Source of the DNA: Opitutaceae bacterium | GTDB lineage: Bacteria; Verrucomicrobiota; Verrucomicrobiia; Opitutales; Opitutaceae | Length of the DNA stretch: 64,000 nucleotides | Assembly (NCBI GenBank): GCA_016795565.1 | Contig: JAEUGW010000004.1 | Coordinates: 52,471-116,470, forward strand | Reading direction: 5' to 3' | Part shown: piece by piece, positions 48,555-57,095 of the stretch | How the letters are laid out: each line of letters starts with the position of its first letter | Position numbering within the stretch: position 1 is the first letter of the stretch | Notes under the pieces: generated by a model | Database searches by the model: none | Told to the model about the DNA's origin: nothing | What the model saw: the letters and a program-made list of their open reading frames with translations, nothing else | Made by a program: the position numbers and the translations under genes

Positions 48555-51139
48555 GCCTGCTCCGTCGCATCCTGCTCGCGGGCCTGCTGCCGCTCACGTG
48601 CGCGGCGACGGCCGCCGTCCCGAAGTTCCGCGGCGCCACGCCGCTCGAGTGGTCGGTCAAGCTGGCGGATTCAGAAATGGCCCGCACCGGCGACCAGCAT
48701 TTCTTCGGCGGCAGCAACCCCCGCGCCCGCATCGATTACACCACGTCGTTCTTCGGCACCGCGCTGGTCAGGCTCGCCGACCGCACGGGCAAGGCGGCCT
48801 ACGCGGACTACGGCCTGAAGTTCGGCACCTCCTTTGTCGCGGCCGACGGTTCCATCCGCACCTACCAGCGCGAGGACTACAACATCGACAACATCCCGCC
48901 CGGGAAGGTGCTGCTGCTCGCGTGGGAACGCGGCGACCGCTCGCCGGCCTTGAAGCAGGCCATCGACACGCTCTACGCGCAGATGCAGACCCACCCGCGC
49001 ACGAGCGACGGCGGCTACTGGCACAAGCTCAGGTATCCGAACCAAATGTGGCTCGACGGCCTGTTCATGGCCTCGCCCTTCCTCGCCCACTACGGCAAGG
49101 TCTTCGCGGAGCCCGCCGCGTTCGACGAGGTCGCGCGGCAGATCACGCTGATGGACCGGCACGGCTACGACGCGAAGGCCGGCCTCTATTACCACGCGTG
49201 GGACGAGACCCGCTCGCGCCCGTGGGCCAACCCGCAGACCGGCCAGTCGCCCAACTTCTGGGGCCGCGCCGTCGGCTGGTATGCCATGGCCATCGTGGAC
49301 TCGCTCGATTTCTTCCCGCCTACGCATCCGGAGGTGGAGCACATCAACGGGATCCTGCGCAAGGTCGCCGACGGCATCGTCCGCTGGCAGGACCCGTCGA
49401 GCGGCCTCTGGTGGCAGGTGCTCGACCAGGGCGACCGCAAGGGCAACTACCTCGAGGCCACCGCCTCCTGCATGTATGTCTACACTCTCGCGAAGGGCAT
49501 CAACCGCGGCTACCTCCCGCGCGACAAATACCTGCCCGCCCTCCTCAAGGGCTATGAGGGCATCGTCCGCGACTTCATCCGCCAGAACGCGAACAACACG
49601 ATCGACCTCACGCGCTGCTGCCAGGTCGCCGGCCTCGATTACACCAACGCCCAGGGCCGGCCGCGCGACGGCTCGTTCGAGTATTACGTCGGCGAGCCGA
49701 TCGTGGACAACGACCTGAAGGGCATCCCGGCCTTCATTCTCGCCGGCATCGAGCTCGAGCAACTGCTCGGCACGAAGGAAACGACCTTCCACGCCCGCGG
49801 CTGGGGCGACTACGAGACGGTGCTCGCCCGCATCAAGGCCCCGACGTTCCCGGACCGCGATTTTCCCATCACGAGCTACGGTGCCCGGCCCGGCGCCGAC
49901 TCGACCGCCGCCATCCAGGCCGCGATCGACGCCTGCACCCGGGCCGGCGGCGGCCGCGTCGTCGTGCCGACGGGCGAGTGGCTCACCGGCGCCATCCGGC
50001 TCAAGAGCAACGTCAACCTCCACGTCGCCGCGGGCGCCACGCTCCGCTGGACCTTCGACCTCGGCAAGTATCCGGTCGTCTTCACGCGCTGGGAGGGCGT
50101 CGAGTGCATGAACTACTCGCCCTTCATCTACGCCTATGGTGAGGAGAACCTCGCGATCACCGGCCCGGGCACGCTCGACGGCGGCGCGACCTGGGAGACC
50201 TGGTGGTCGTGGAACCTCCGCACCGACAACCCGCGCAAGCAGAAGGCCGACCGCGACAAGCTCATCGAGCTGGGCGAGGCCAACGTGCCGGTCGAGCAGC
50301 GCGTCTTCGGCCCCGGCCACTTTCTCCGCCCGAACTTCATCCAGCCGTATCAGTGCAAAAACATCCTCATCGAGGGCGTGACCATCCTCCGCTCGCCGAT
50401 GTGGGAGATCCACCCCGTGCTCTCGTCGAACATCACCGTGCGCGGCGTGAAGATCACCAGCCACGGCCCGAACAACGACGGCTTCGACCCCGAGTCCTCG
50501 CGCGACATCCTCGTCGAGGACACCCTGTTCGACACCGGCGACGACTGCATCGCCATCAAGTCCGGCCGCAACGGCGACGGCCGCCGCGTCAACGTGCCGT
50601 CCGAGAACATCGTCATCCGCCGCTGCGTCATGAAGGACGGCCACGGCGGCGTCGTGCTCGGCTCCGAATGCACCGGCGGCATCCGCAACGTTTTCATCGA
50701 GCACTGCGAGATGGACAGCCCCGAGCTCGACCGCGCGCTCCGCTTCAAGAACAACGCCGTGCGCGGCGGCACCCTCGAGAACGTCTTCATGCGCCACGTG
50801 CGGATCGGCCGGGTGGGGGAGGCCGTCCTCACCATCGACCTGCTTTATGAGGAGGGCGCGAAGGGCGCCTTCAAGCCGATCGTGCGCAACGTGCAGCTGG
50901 ACAACATCACCAGCTCCGCCAGCCCGCGCGTCATGTTCATCCGCGGCTTCGAGGGCGCGATCATCGACAACATCCGCATCAGCAACTCCACCTTCCGGGG
51001 CGTGACCGACACGGAGGTTGTCACCCACACCGGTTCCGTCAGTCTCCGGAACGTCACCATCGAGCCCGCTAGGGAGGTCCGCGGCCTCAACTCCGTCGGC
51101 TCGCCCGCCGGCCCCCGCCCCGCGCCGCCCGGAAAATAA
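48551..51139 (+). CDS. GH105-GH28 fusion: unsaturated rhamnogalacturonyl hydrolase and polygalacturonase
   Basis: 862 residues with a signal peptide (MSLLRRILLAGLLPLTCAAT). Residues about 30-425 form a GH105 (alpha/alpha)6 barrel: QREDYNIDNIPPGKVLLLAW, the catalytic Asp in QMWLDGLFMAS (D169) and NFWGRAVGWYAMAIVD. Residues about 435-850 form a GH28 right-handed beta-helix starting FPITSYGARPGADSTAAIQA, with NNDGFDP (Asp 643), TGDDCIAIKSG (664, 665), GHGG (698) and RFKNN. One chain could thus hydrolyse galacturonan internally or from its end and then remove the unsaturated uronate left by lyases. No catalytic residue appears missing. Confidence 0.93.
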   Translation: MSLLRRILLAGLLPLTCAATAAVPKFRGATPLEWSVKLADSEMARTGDQHFFGGSNPRARIDYTTSFFGTALVRLADRTGKAAYADYGLKFGTSFVAADGSIRTYQREDYNIDNIPPGKVLLLAWERGDRSPALKQAIDTLYAQMQTHPRTSDGGYWHKLRYPNQMWLDGLFMASPFLAHYGKVFAEPAAFDEVARQITLMDRHGYDAKAGLYYHAWDETRSRPWANPQTGQSPNFWGRAVGWYAMAIVDSLDFFPPTHPEVEHINGILRKVADGIVRWQDPSSGLWWQVLDQGDRKGNYLEATASCMYVYTLAKGINRGYLPRDKYLPALLKGYEGIVRDFIRQNANNTIDLTRCCQVAGLDYTNAQGRPRDGSFEYYVGEPIVDNDLKGIPAFILAGIELEQLLGTKETTFHARGWGDYETVLARIKAPTFPDRDFPITSYGARPGADSTAAIQAAIDACTRAGGGRVVVPTGEWLTGAIRLKSNVNLHVAAGATLRWTFDLGKYPVVFTRWEGVECMNYSPFIYAYGEENLAITGPGTLDGGATWETWWSWNLRTDNPRKQKADRDKLIELGEANVPVEQRVFGPGHFLRPNFIQPYQCKNILIEGVTILRSPMWEIHPVLSSNITVRGVKITSHGPNNDGFDPESSRDILVEDTLFDTGDDCIAIKSGRNGDGRRVNVPSENIVIRRCVMKDGHGGVVLGSECTGGIRNVFIEHCEMDSPELDRALRFKNNAVRGGTLENVFMRHVRIGRVGEAVLTIDLLYEEGAKGAFKPIVRNVQLDNITSSASPRVMFIRGFEGAIIDNIRISNSTFRGVTDTEVVTHTGSVSLRNVTIEPAREVRGLNSVGSPAGPRPAPPGK

Positions 51140-51167
51140 CACCCTTTCCCCTATTCCCCATATCCCG

Positions 51168-52574
51168 ATGAGCAAGTTCAACGAAATCAACGAGCAGGTT
51201 GGCAAATACCGCTGGACGATCTGCGCCCTGGTCTTCTTCGCGACGACCGTCAACTACCTCGACCGCAATGTGCTCGGCCTGCTGAAGCCGGTTCTGTCGG
51301 CCGACGGCGTGTTTGGCGCGACGAAGGCCGATCAGGAGCTGAATTACGCCAATGTCGTCATCTGCTTCCAGCTGGCCTACGCCATCGGCATGGTCTTCGC
51401 CGGCCGCGTGATCGACTGGGTCGGCACCAAGCAGGGTTACGCCTACTCGCTCATCGGCTGGAGCATCGCGGCCATCGGCCACGCCTTCGGCCACCACACC
51501 TGGAGCTTCGGATTCTGGCGCGCCGCGCTCGGTCTCACCGAGTCCGGCAACTTCCCGGCGGCCAACAAGACGATCGCCGAGTGGTTCCCGAAGAAGGAGC
51601 GCGCCCTCGCCACCGGCCTCTACAACTCCGGCGCCAACGTCGGCGCCATCGTCGCCCCGCTCTGCGTGCCGCAGATCGCCGCCGCCTGGGGCTGGGAATG
51701 GGCCTTCATCCTCACCGGCGTCGTCGGCCTCCTCTGGCTCGCGTTCTGGTATAAGATGTATGACTCCCCGGCGGCCAAGCTGAAGAGCGGCGAGCTGTCC
51801 CAGGCCGAATACGACCACATCCACAGCGACAAGGAGGAGCAGGCGGACGCCGCCGCGGCCAGCCAGCCGAAGGTCAGCTGGGGCCGCCTGCTGGGTTTCC
51901 GCCAGACCTGGGCCTTTGTGGTCGGCAAGTTCCTGACGGACCCGATCTGGTGGTTCTTCCTCTTCTGGCTGCCGGCGTTCCTCGCCGGCGAGAACACCCG
52001 GAAGATCGAGGCCTTCACGGCGGCCAACCCCGGCTTTGCCGGCGATCCCGCGAGCATCCCCGGGGTGATCAGCTGGCCGTTTGCCGTCGCCGTGGTCTAC
52101 ACCATCGCCACCGGCGGCTCCATCTTCGGCGGCTGGCTGCCGAGGCAGTTCATCAACGGCGGCATGGATCCCAGCAAGGCGCGCAAGCTGGCCATGTTTA
52201 TTTTCGCGCTCTTTCCGCTCTGCGTGCTCGCGGCCTCCCGCCTCGGCGAGATCAACACCTGGCTGGCCGTCGGCACCATCGCCATCGCCTGCTCCGCCCA
52301 CCAGGCTTGGTCGGCCAACATCTTCACGACCGTGTCCGACATGTTCCCCAAGCGCACCGTCGCCTCGGTCACGGGCATCGGCGGCATGGCTGGCGGCATC
52401 GGCGGCATCCTGATTGCCCGCGCGGCCGGCGTGATGCTCGCGCACTACACCGCGCTCGGCAAAATCGAGGTCGGTTACGGCATCATGTTCGTCATCTGCG
52501 GCACCGCCTACATCGTCGCCTGGGTGATCATGCACCTGCTGGTGCCGAAGTTCTCCCTCGTGAAGCTCGACTGA
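51168..52574 (+). CDS. Hexuronate MFS transporter (ExuT-like)
   Basis: 468 residues with about 12 membrane segments. The N-terminal motif RWTICALVFFATTVNYLDRN, the FAGRVIDWVGTKQGYAYSLI loop and GLTESGNFPAANKTIAEWFP are hallmarks of the anion:cation/ACS family that includes ExuT. Symport of galacturonate or glucuronate with protons across the inner membrane is expected. Its position between extracellular pectinases and cytoplasmic uronate enzymes supports this. The start is ATG 51168. Confidence 0.92.
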   Translation: MSKFNEINEQVGKYRWTICALVFFATTVNYLDRNVLGLLKPVLSADGVFGATKADQELNYANVVICFQLAYAIGMVFAGRVIDWVGTKQGYAYSLIGWSIAAIGHAFGHHTWSFGFWRAALGLTESGNFPAANKTIAEWFPKKERALATGLYNSGANVGAIVAPLCVPQIAAAWGWEWAFILTGVVGLLWLAFWYKMYDSPAAKLKSGELSQAEYDHIHSDKEEQADAAAASQPKVSWGRLLGFRQTWAFVVGKFLTDPIWWFFLFWLPAFLAGENTRKIEAFTAANPGFAGDPASIPGVISWPFAVAVVYTIATGGSIFGGWLPRQFINGGMDPSKARKLAMFIFALFPLCVLAASRLGEINTWLAVGTIAIACSAHQAWSANIFTTVSDMFPKRTVASVTGIGGMAGGIGGILIARAAGVMLAHYTALGKIEVGYGIMFVICGTAYIVAWVIMHLLVPKFSLVKLD

Positions 52575-52582
52575 GTTCCTCG

Positions 52583-53647
52583 ATGAAACTGAAACGCCCG
52601 GCCGCCCTGCTCCTGCTGGCCCTGATCCTGTCGAATGGACAGGCGGCCGCGGTGCGCTGGGATGACATCCTGCGGCAGCCGGCGGCGTGGTATGCCGGCG
52701 GGGAGGCGCGCGCCGTCGCCGCCAGCATTCTTCAATACCAGACGAAGGAGGGCGGCTGGCCGAAAAACAAGGACATGACGGCGCCGCCCACGGCCGCCTT
52801 CCTCGCCGACACCAAGTTCGACCACCGCGCCCCAACCATCGACAACGAAGCCACCACCACCCAGCTGCGCTACCTCGCGCTGGTCATCACGGCGCACGAT
52901 GACCCGGAGTTGCGCGCCGCCTTCGCCCGCGGCTTCGATTACCTGCTCGCGGCCCAATACCCCAACGGCGGCTGGCCCCAGTATTTCCCGCTGGTCAAGG
53001 GCTACTACACCCACATCACCTACAACGACGACGCCATGGCCAACGTGCTCACCCTGCTGCGCGACGCGGCCCGGGGGCGCGCGCCCTACGCCTTTGTGGA
53101 CACCGCCCGCCGCGCACAGGCCGCCGCCGCCGTGGAGCGGGGCATCGCCTGCATCCTGCGCACCCAGGTCCGGCAGGACGGCCGGCTCACCGCCTGGTGC
53201 GCGCAGCACGACGAGACCACCCTCGCGCCGGCCCCGGCCCGCAAGTTCGAGCCCGCCGCCCTATCCGGCAACGAGACCGTCGGCCTCGTGCGCTTCCTGA
53301 TGGGCATCGAGTCTCCCGCACCGGAGGTCATCGCCGCCATCGAGGGCGCGGTGGCCTGGCTGCGCGCCGTCACCCTTCACGGCCTGCGCTACGAGGAATT
53401 CACCGCCGCCGACGGCCGGCCGGACCGGCGCACCGTCGCCGACCCCGCGGCCCCGGAGGTCTGGGCCCGCTTCTATGAGCTGGGCACGAACCGGCCGCTC
53501 TTCACCGGCCGCGACCAGGTCATCCGCTACGACTACAACGCCATCGAGCGCGAGCGCCGCACCGGTTATCATTACCTCGGCGACTGGCCCGCCCGCCTGC
53601 TCGCCAAGGACTATCCCCGCTGGCAGGCGAAGCACAAACTGCCGTGA
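52583..53647 (+). CDS. PL10 pectate lyase
   Basis: 354 residues with a signal peptide (MKLKRPAALLLLALILSNGQ). The (alpha/alpha) barrel family pattern is clear: YQTKEGGWPKNKDM, FDHRAPTIDNEATTTQLRYL, AAQYPNGGWPQYFPLVKGYY, THITYNDDAMANVL, CAQHDETTLAPAPARKFEPA and RYDYNAIERERRTGYHYLGD. PL10 enzymes cleave polygalacturonate by beta-elimination with calcium, releasing unsaturated products for GH105 and KduI. It is followed at once by repeat sequence and the methylesterase gene. Confidence 0.94.
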   Translation: MKLKRPAALLLLALILSNGQAAAVRWDDILRQPAAWYAGGEARAVAASILQYQTKEGGWPKNKDMTAPPTAAFLADTKFDHRAPTIDNEATTTQLRYLALVITAHDDPELRAAFARGFDYLLAAQYPNGGWPQYFPLVKGYYTHITYNDDAMANVLTLLRDAARGRAPYAFVDTARRAQAAAAVERGIACILRTQVRQDGRLTAWCAQHDETTLAPAPARKFEPAALSGNETVGLVRFLMGIESPAPEVIAAIEGAVAWLRAVTLHGLRYEEFTAADGRPDRRTVADPAAPEVWARFYELGTNRPLFTGRDQVIRYDYNAIERERRTGYHYLGDWPARLLAKDYPRWQAKHKLP

Positions 53648-53659
53648 ACCTGCTTGAAA

Positions 53660-53744
53660 GGTGGAGCGCGGCCTCCGGACGCGCTTGGAACCCGTCCAGC
53701 TTGTCCGCCATAGCCTTGGCGACGGCGGGAGGCCGCGTTCCACC
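53660..53744. repeat. REP-like element with 17-bp arms
   Basis: GGTGGAGCGCGGCCTCC (53660-53676) and GGAGGCCGCGTTCCACC (53728-53744) pair with one mismatch. It lies just after the PL10 stop, inside the open 5' extension of the methylesterase frame. Confidence 0.7.
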
Positions 53745-53833
53745 TACCATCCTGATGCTGGCGGGTTGCTCCACGCCCACGACACCACTCTCCGCCGCCG
53801 CGGGCCTGCTGCGCGGCATTCGCGCCCCGAACC

Positions 53834-53856
53834 TTTGTAACCTATTAGGTTACAAA
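53834..53856. promoter_or_regulatory. Perfect palindrome upstream of methylesterase
   Basis: TTTGTAACCTA (53834-53844), one T, TAGGTTACAAA (53846-53856). The core GTAACCTATTAGGTTAC matches in length and ends the palindromes at 9608, 22531 and 39288. It lies immediately before the TTG that best fits the methylesterase signal peptide and may be an operator. Confidence 0.5.
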
Positions 53857-53862
53857 CGGCCT

Positions 53863-54855
53863 TTGTCCCGCGTGGCCGCGCTCGCGCTCGCTCTCAATTT
53901 CGCGATCACCCTGCGCGCCGCGCCGTCGCCCGATGCTATCGTCGCCGCCGACGGCTCCGGCCAATACACCTCGCTGCAGGCGGCCATCAACGCCGCCCCG
54001 ATGCAGACCGATCCCGCCGCGCCGCGCTGGGTCATTCTCGTCAGGGCTGGCACCTACCGCGAGCGCATCTACGTCCAGCGCGAACGCGGCCACCTCCGCG
54101 TGGTCGGCGAGGACGCGTCCCGCACGGTCATCGCCTGCGACCAGCACGCCAATCTCCCCGGTCCCGACGGCCAGCCCATCGGCACCTTCCGCACGGCCAC
54201 CGTGCAGATCGACGGCGACGGCATGGTGTGGGAAAATCTCACCATCGCCAACACCGCCGGCCGCCCCGGCCCGCGCGCCGGCGGCCCCGCCGTCGCCCAG
54301 GCTGTCGCCCTCCGCGCCGACGGCGACCGCCTCGAGTTCCGCCACTGCCGCTTCCTTGGCTGGCAGGACACGATCCTCGTCAACCGCGGCCGGCACTACT
54401 TCGCGGACTGTTACATCGAGGGCAGCGTGGATTTCATCTTCGGCGGCGCGACGGCTTATTTTGACCGTTGCCGCGTGCATTGCCTCGCCGACGGCTACAT
54501 CACGGCGGCCTCCACGCCGAAGGACCAGCCGCACGGCTACGTCTTCGCCGATTGCACCGTCACCGGGGATGATGGCGTGAAGACCTACCTCGGCCGCCCG
54601 TGGCGCGAATTCGCCCGGACCGTGTTCCTGCGCACGACGATGTCCGCCGCCGTTCGCGCCGAGGGCTGGCACAACTGGCACAAGCCCGCCGCCGAGCGGA
54701 CGACGTTCTACGCCGAGTTCGGCAGCACCGGCCCCGGGGCCAACGATGCCGCGCGCGTCCCGTGGGCCAAGCCGCTCACCGCCGCCGCAGCCGCCGCGCT
54801 CACGCCTGCCGCCGTGCTGGGCGGGGCCGACGGCTGGAATCCCGCCACGCCATGA
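53863..54855 (+). CDS. CE8 pectin methylesterase
   Basis: 330 residues if started at TTG 53863 (signal segment SRVAALALALNFAITLRAAP). The frame remains open to GTG 53644, which overlaps the PL10 stop, but the extra 73 residues are encoded by a REP element and the palindrome. The beta-helix motifs are complete: GSGQYTSLQAAINAAP, LVRAGTYRERIYVQRERG, the catalytic Asp in FLGWQDTILVN (169) and GSVDFIFGGATAYFDRC (190), and YLGRPWREFART. It removes methyl esters from pectin so that lyases and GH28 enzymes can act. The stop overlaps the next gene (ATGA). Confidence 0.9.
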   Translation: MSRVAALALALNFAITLRAAPSPDAIVAADGSGQYTSLQAAINAAPMQTDPAAPRWVILVRAGTYRERIYVQRERGHLRVVGEDASRTVIACDQHANLPGPDGQPIGTFRTATVQIDGDGMVWENLTIANTAGRPGPRAGGPAVAQAVALRADGDRLEFRHCRFLGWQDTILVNRGRHYFADCYIEGSVDFIFGGATAYFDRCRVHCLADGYITAASTPKDQPHGYVFADCTVTGDDGVKTYLGRPWREFARTVFLRTTMSAAVRAEGWHNWHKPAAERTTFYAEFGSTGPGANDAARVPWAKPLTAAAAAALTPAAVLGGADGWNPATP

Positions 54856-57095
54856 GCCCGAGGCTGCGCCTCCTCCTGTTGGCCCTGCTGCCCGCGCTGA
54901 GCCTGGCCGCTGAGCCCGCACCGAAACCGCTGCGCATCGTCCTCGTGGGCGACTCGACCGTGAATGACGCCGGCGGATGGGGCTACGGTTTCCGGCAGTT
55001 CGTGACCGACGGGGTGGTCGTCATCAACACCGCGCAAAACGGCCGCAGCTCGAAGAGCTTCCGGGCCGAGGGGCATTGGGCCGGGGCGCTGGCGGCGCAG
55101 GGCGACTATTACCTGATCCAATTCGGCCACAACGACCAGCCGGGCAAGGGCCCTGATCGCGAAACCGACCCGGCCACGACCTATCGCGAGAACATGGCGC
55201 GCTACGTCGCCGAGGTCCGCGCGCAGGGGGGCCAGCCCGTCCTCGTCACCTCCCTGGTCCGGCGGAATTTCGACCCGGCCCACCCCGGTCGCATCGCCTC
55301 CAGCCTCGGGCCTTACGTCGAGGCGGTGAAACAACTCGCCCGCGCCGAGCACGTGCCGCTCGTTGACCTGCACGCCCTCAGCCTGGCTTGGTGTGAACGC
55401 CTCGGCCCGGCCGGGACGACGCCGCTGAATCCCGTGGTCGAGGGCAAGCCCGACACCACGCACCTGCAGGGCGAGGGGCGCGTGGTCTTCGCCCGGCTGG
55501 TCGTTGACGGACTCCGCGAGGCCGTGCCGGCGCTGCGCCCCTATTTGCGCGCGGCCCCTCACGCGGCGGACGCGCCGGCCTGGCAGCCCGATCGCGGCGA
55601 CGGCACTTATCGGAACCCGATCCTGCACGCCGATTACTCCGACCCCGACGTCGTGCGTGTGGGCGACGATTACTGGATGACGGCCTCGAGTTTCAGCCAT
55701 GTGCCCGGCCTGCCCATCCTGCACTCGCGCGACCTCGTCAACTGGACGCTCGTGGCGCACGCGTTGCCCCGGCTCGTGCCGGAGGATACCTTCCGCACCC
55801 CGCAGCACGGCAAGGGCGTGTGGGCTCCGGCCATCCGCCATCACGCCGGCAAGTTCTGGATTTATTATCCCGACCCCGATTTCGGCATCTACCTCGTCAC
55901 CGCCACCGATCCCCGCGGCCCGTGGAGCGCGCCGGTGCTCGTGAAGGGAGGCCGCGGCCTCATCGATCCATGCCCGCTGTGGGACGCCGACGGCCGGGTG
56001 TATCTCATCCACGGCTGGGCCAACAGCCGCGCCCGGGTGAAGAACGTCCTCACGCTGCTCGAACTGAACGCCGAGGGCACCGGGGTCATCGACGATTTCG
56101 GCTACATCATCAACGGCGACAAGCTGCCCAACTACACGACGCTCGAGGGGCCGAAACTCTACCAGCGCCACGGCTGGTATTACGTCTTCGCCCCCGCCGG
56201 CGGCGTCGCCACCGGCTGGCAGTCGGTGTTCCGCGCGCGCAACATTCGCGGCCCCTATGAGGAGCGCATCGTGCTCGCGCAGGGCCAGTCGCCCGTCAAC
56301 GGCCCGCACCAGGGCGCGCTCGTGGACACGCCCGGCGGCGAGCCGTGGTTCCTGCATTTCCAGGACAAGGCCGCCCATGGCCGCATCGTGCACCTGCAGC
56401 CGGTGCGCTGGGAGAACGACTGGCCGCTGCTGGGCACGGGTGCCGCGACCGGCGCCACGCCGGGTGAGCCCGTGCTGGTGCACCGGAAACCCGCGCTCCC
56501 GCCGCAACCCGCCGCCGTGCCGGCGACCTCGGACGACTTCAACTCGCCCGCCCTCGGCCTCCAGTGGCAATGGCAGGCCAACCCGCAAGCCGACTGGCTC
56601 TCGCTCACGGCCCAGCCCGGCGCGCTCCGCCTCTTCGCGCAGCCCGAGCCCCAGCCCGGCAACCTCTATGACTCGCCGGCGCTGCTGCTGCAGAAGTTCC
56701 CGGCACCGGCCTTCAGCGTGACGACGGTGCTGGCGGACGCGACGGCGGCGCAGGCCGGCCTGATCGTCTTCGGCCGGGACTATGCCTGGATCGGCTGGCG
56801 CGCTGGCCAGCTCGTGCAGGTCACGGTTCGCCAGGCTGCCGACCACCCGCTCGCGACCGAGGAGGTTGCCCGCGAAAAGTTCACCGGCCCCGTGCATCTG
56901 CGGGTTGACGTGGCCGACGGCGGCCAGTGCCGCTTCAGCTACAGTCGCGACGGAAAAGCCTTCACGCCCCTCGGCGACACCTTCACCGCCACCGCCGGCC
57001 ACTGGGTCGGCGCCAAGGTGGGCCTCTTCGCCGCCGGCGAGCGCGGCACCCACGCCGATTATGACTCATTCCGGGTCGGTCCGGCGTTGCGATAG
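54852..57095 (+). CDS. CE12-GH43 fusion: rhamnogalacturonan acetylesterase and arabinanase-like
   Basis: 747 residues with a signal peptide. Residues about 25-235 are a CE12 GDSL esterase: VGDSTVND (Ser 35), NGRSSKSFRAEG, YLIQFGHNDQPGKGP and the catalytic Asp/His in KPDTTHLQ. From about 253 a GH43 five-bladed propeller follows: HADYSDPDVVRVGDDYWMTA (base Asp), LIDPCPLWDADGRVYLIHGW and LEGPKLYQRHGWYYVFAPAG (acid Glu). A C-terminal beta-sandwich (about 560-745) is of the type attached to many GH43 enzymes. The fusion could remove acetyl and arabinosyl or xylosyl decorations from side chains in one protein. GH43 substrate specificity is not certain. Confidence 0.92.
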   Translation: MSPRLRLLLLALLPALSLAAEPAPKPLRIVLVGDSTVNDAGGWGYGFRQFVTDGVVVINTAQNGRSSKSFRAEGHWAGALAAQGDYYLIQFGHNDQPGKGPDRETDPATTYRENMARYVAEVRAQGGQPVLVTSLVRRNFDPAHPGRIASSLGPYVEAVKQLARAEHVPLVDLHALSLAWCERLGPAGTTPLNPVVEGKPDTTHLQGEGRVVFARLVVDGLREAVPALRPYLRAAPHAADAPAWQPDRGDGTYRNPILHADYSDPDVVRVGDDYWMTASSFSHVPGLPILHSRDLVNWTLVAHALPRLVPEDTFRTPQHGKGVWAPAIRHHAGKFWIYYPDPDFGIYLVTATDPRGPWSAPVLVKGGRGLIDPCPLWDADGRVYLIHGWANSRARVKNVLTLLELNAEGTGVIDDFGYIINGDKLPNYTTLEGPKLYQRHGWYYVFAPAGGVATGWQSVFRARNIRGPYEERIVLAQGQSPVNGPHQGALVDTPGGEPWFLHFQDKAAHGRIVHLQPVRWENDWPLLGTGAATGATPGEPVLVHRKPALPPQPAAVPATSDDFNSPALGLQWQWQANPQADWLSLTAQPGALRLFAQPEPQPGNLYDSPALLLQKFPAPAFSVTTVLADATAAQAGLIVFGRDYAWIGWRAGQLVQVTVRQAADHPLATEEVAREKFTGPVHLRVDVADGGQCRFSYSRDGKAFTPLGDTFTATAGHWVGAKVGLFAAGERGTHADYDSFRVGPALR

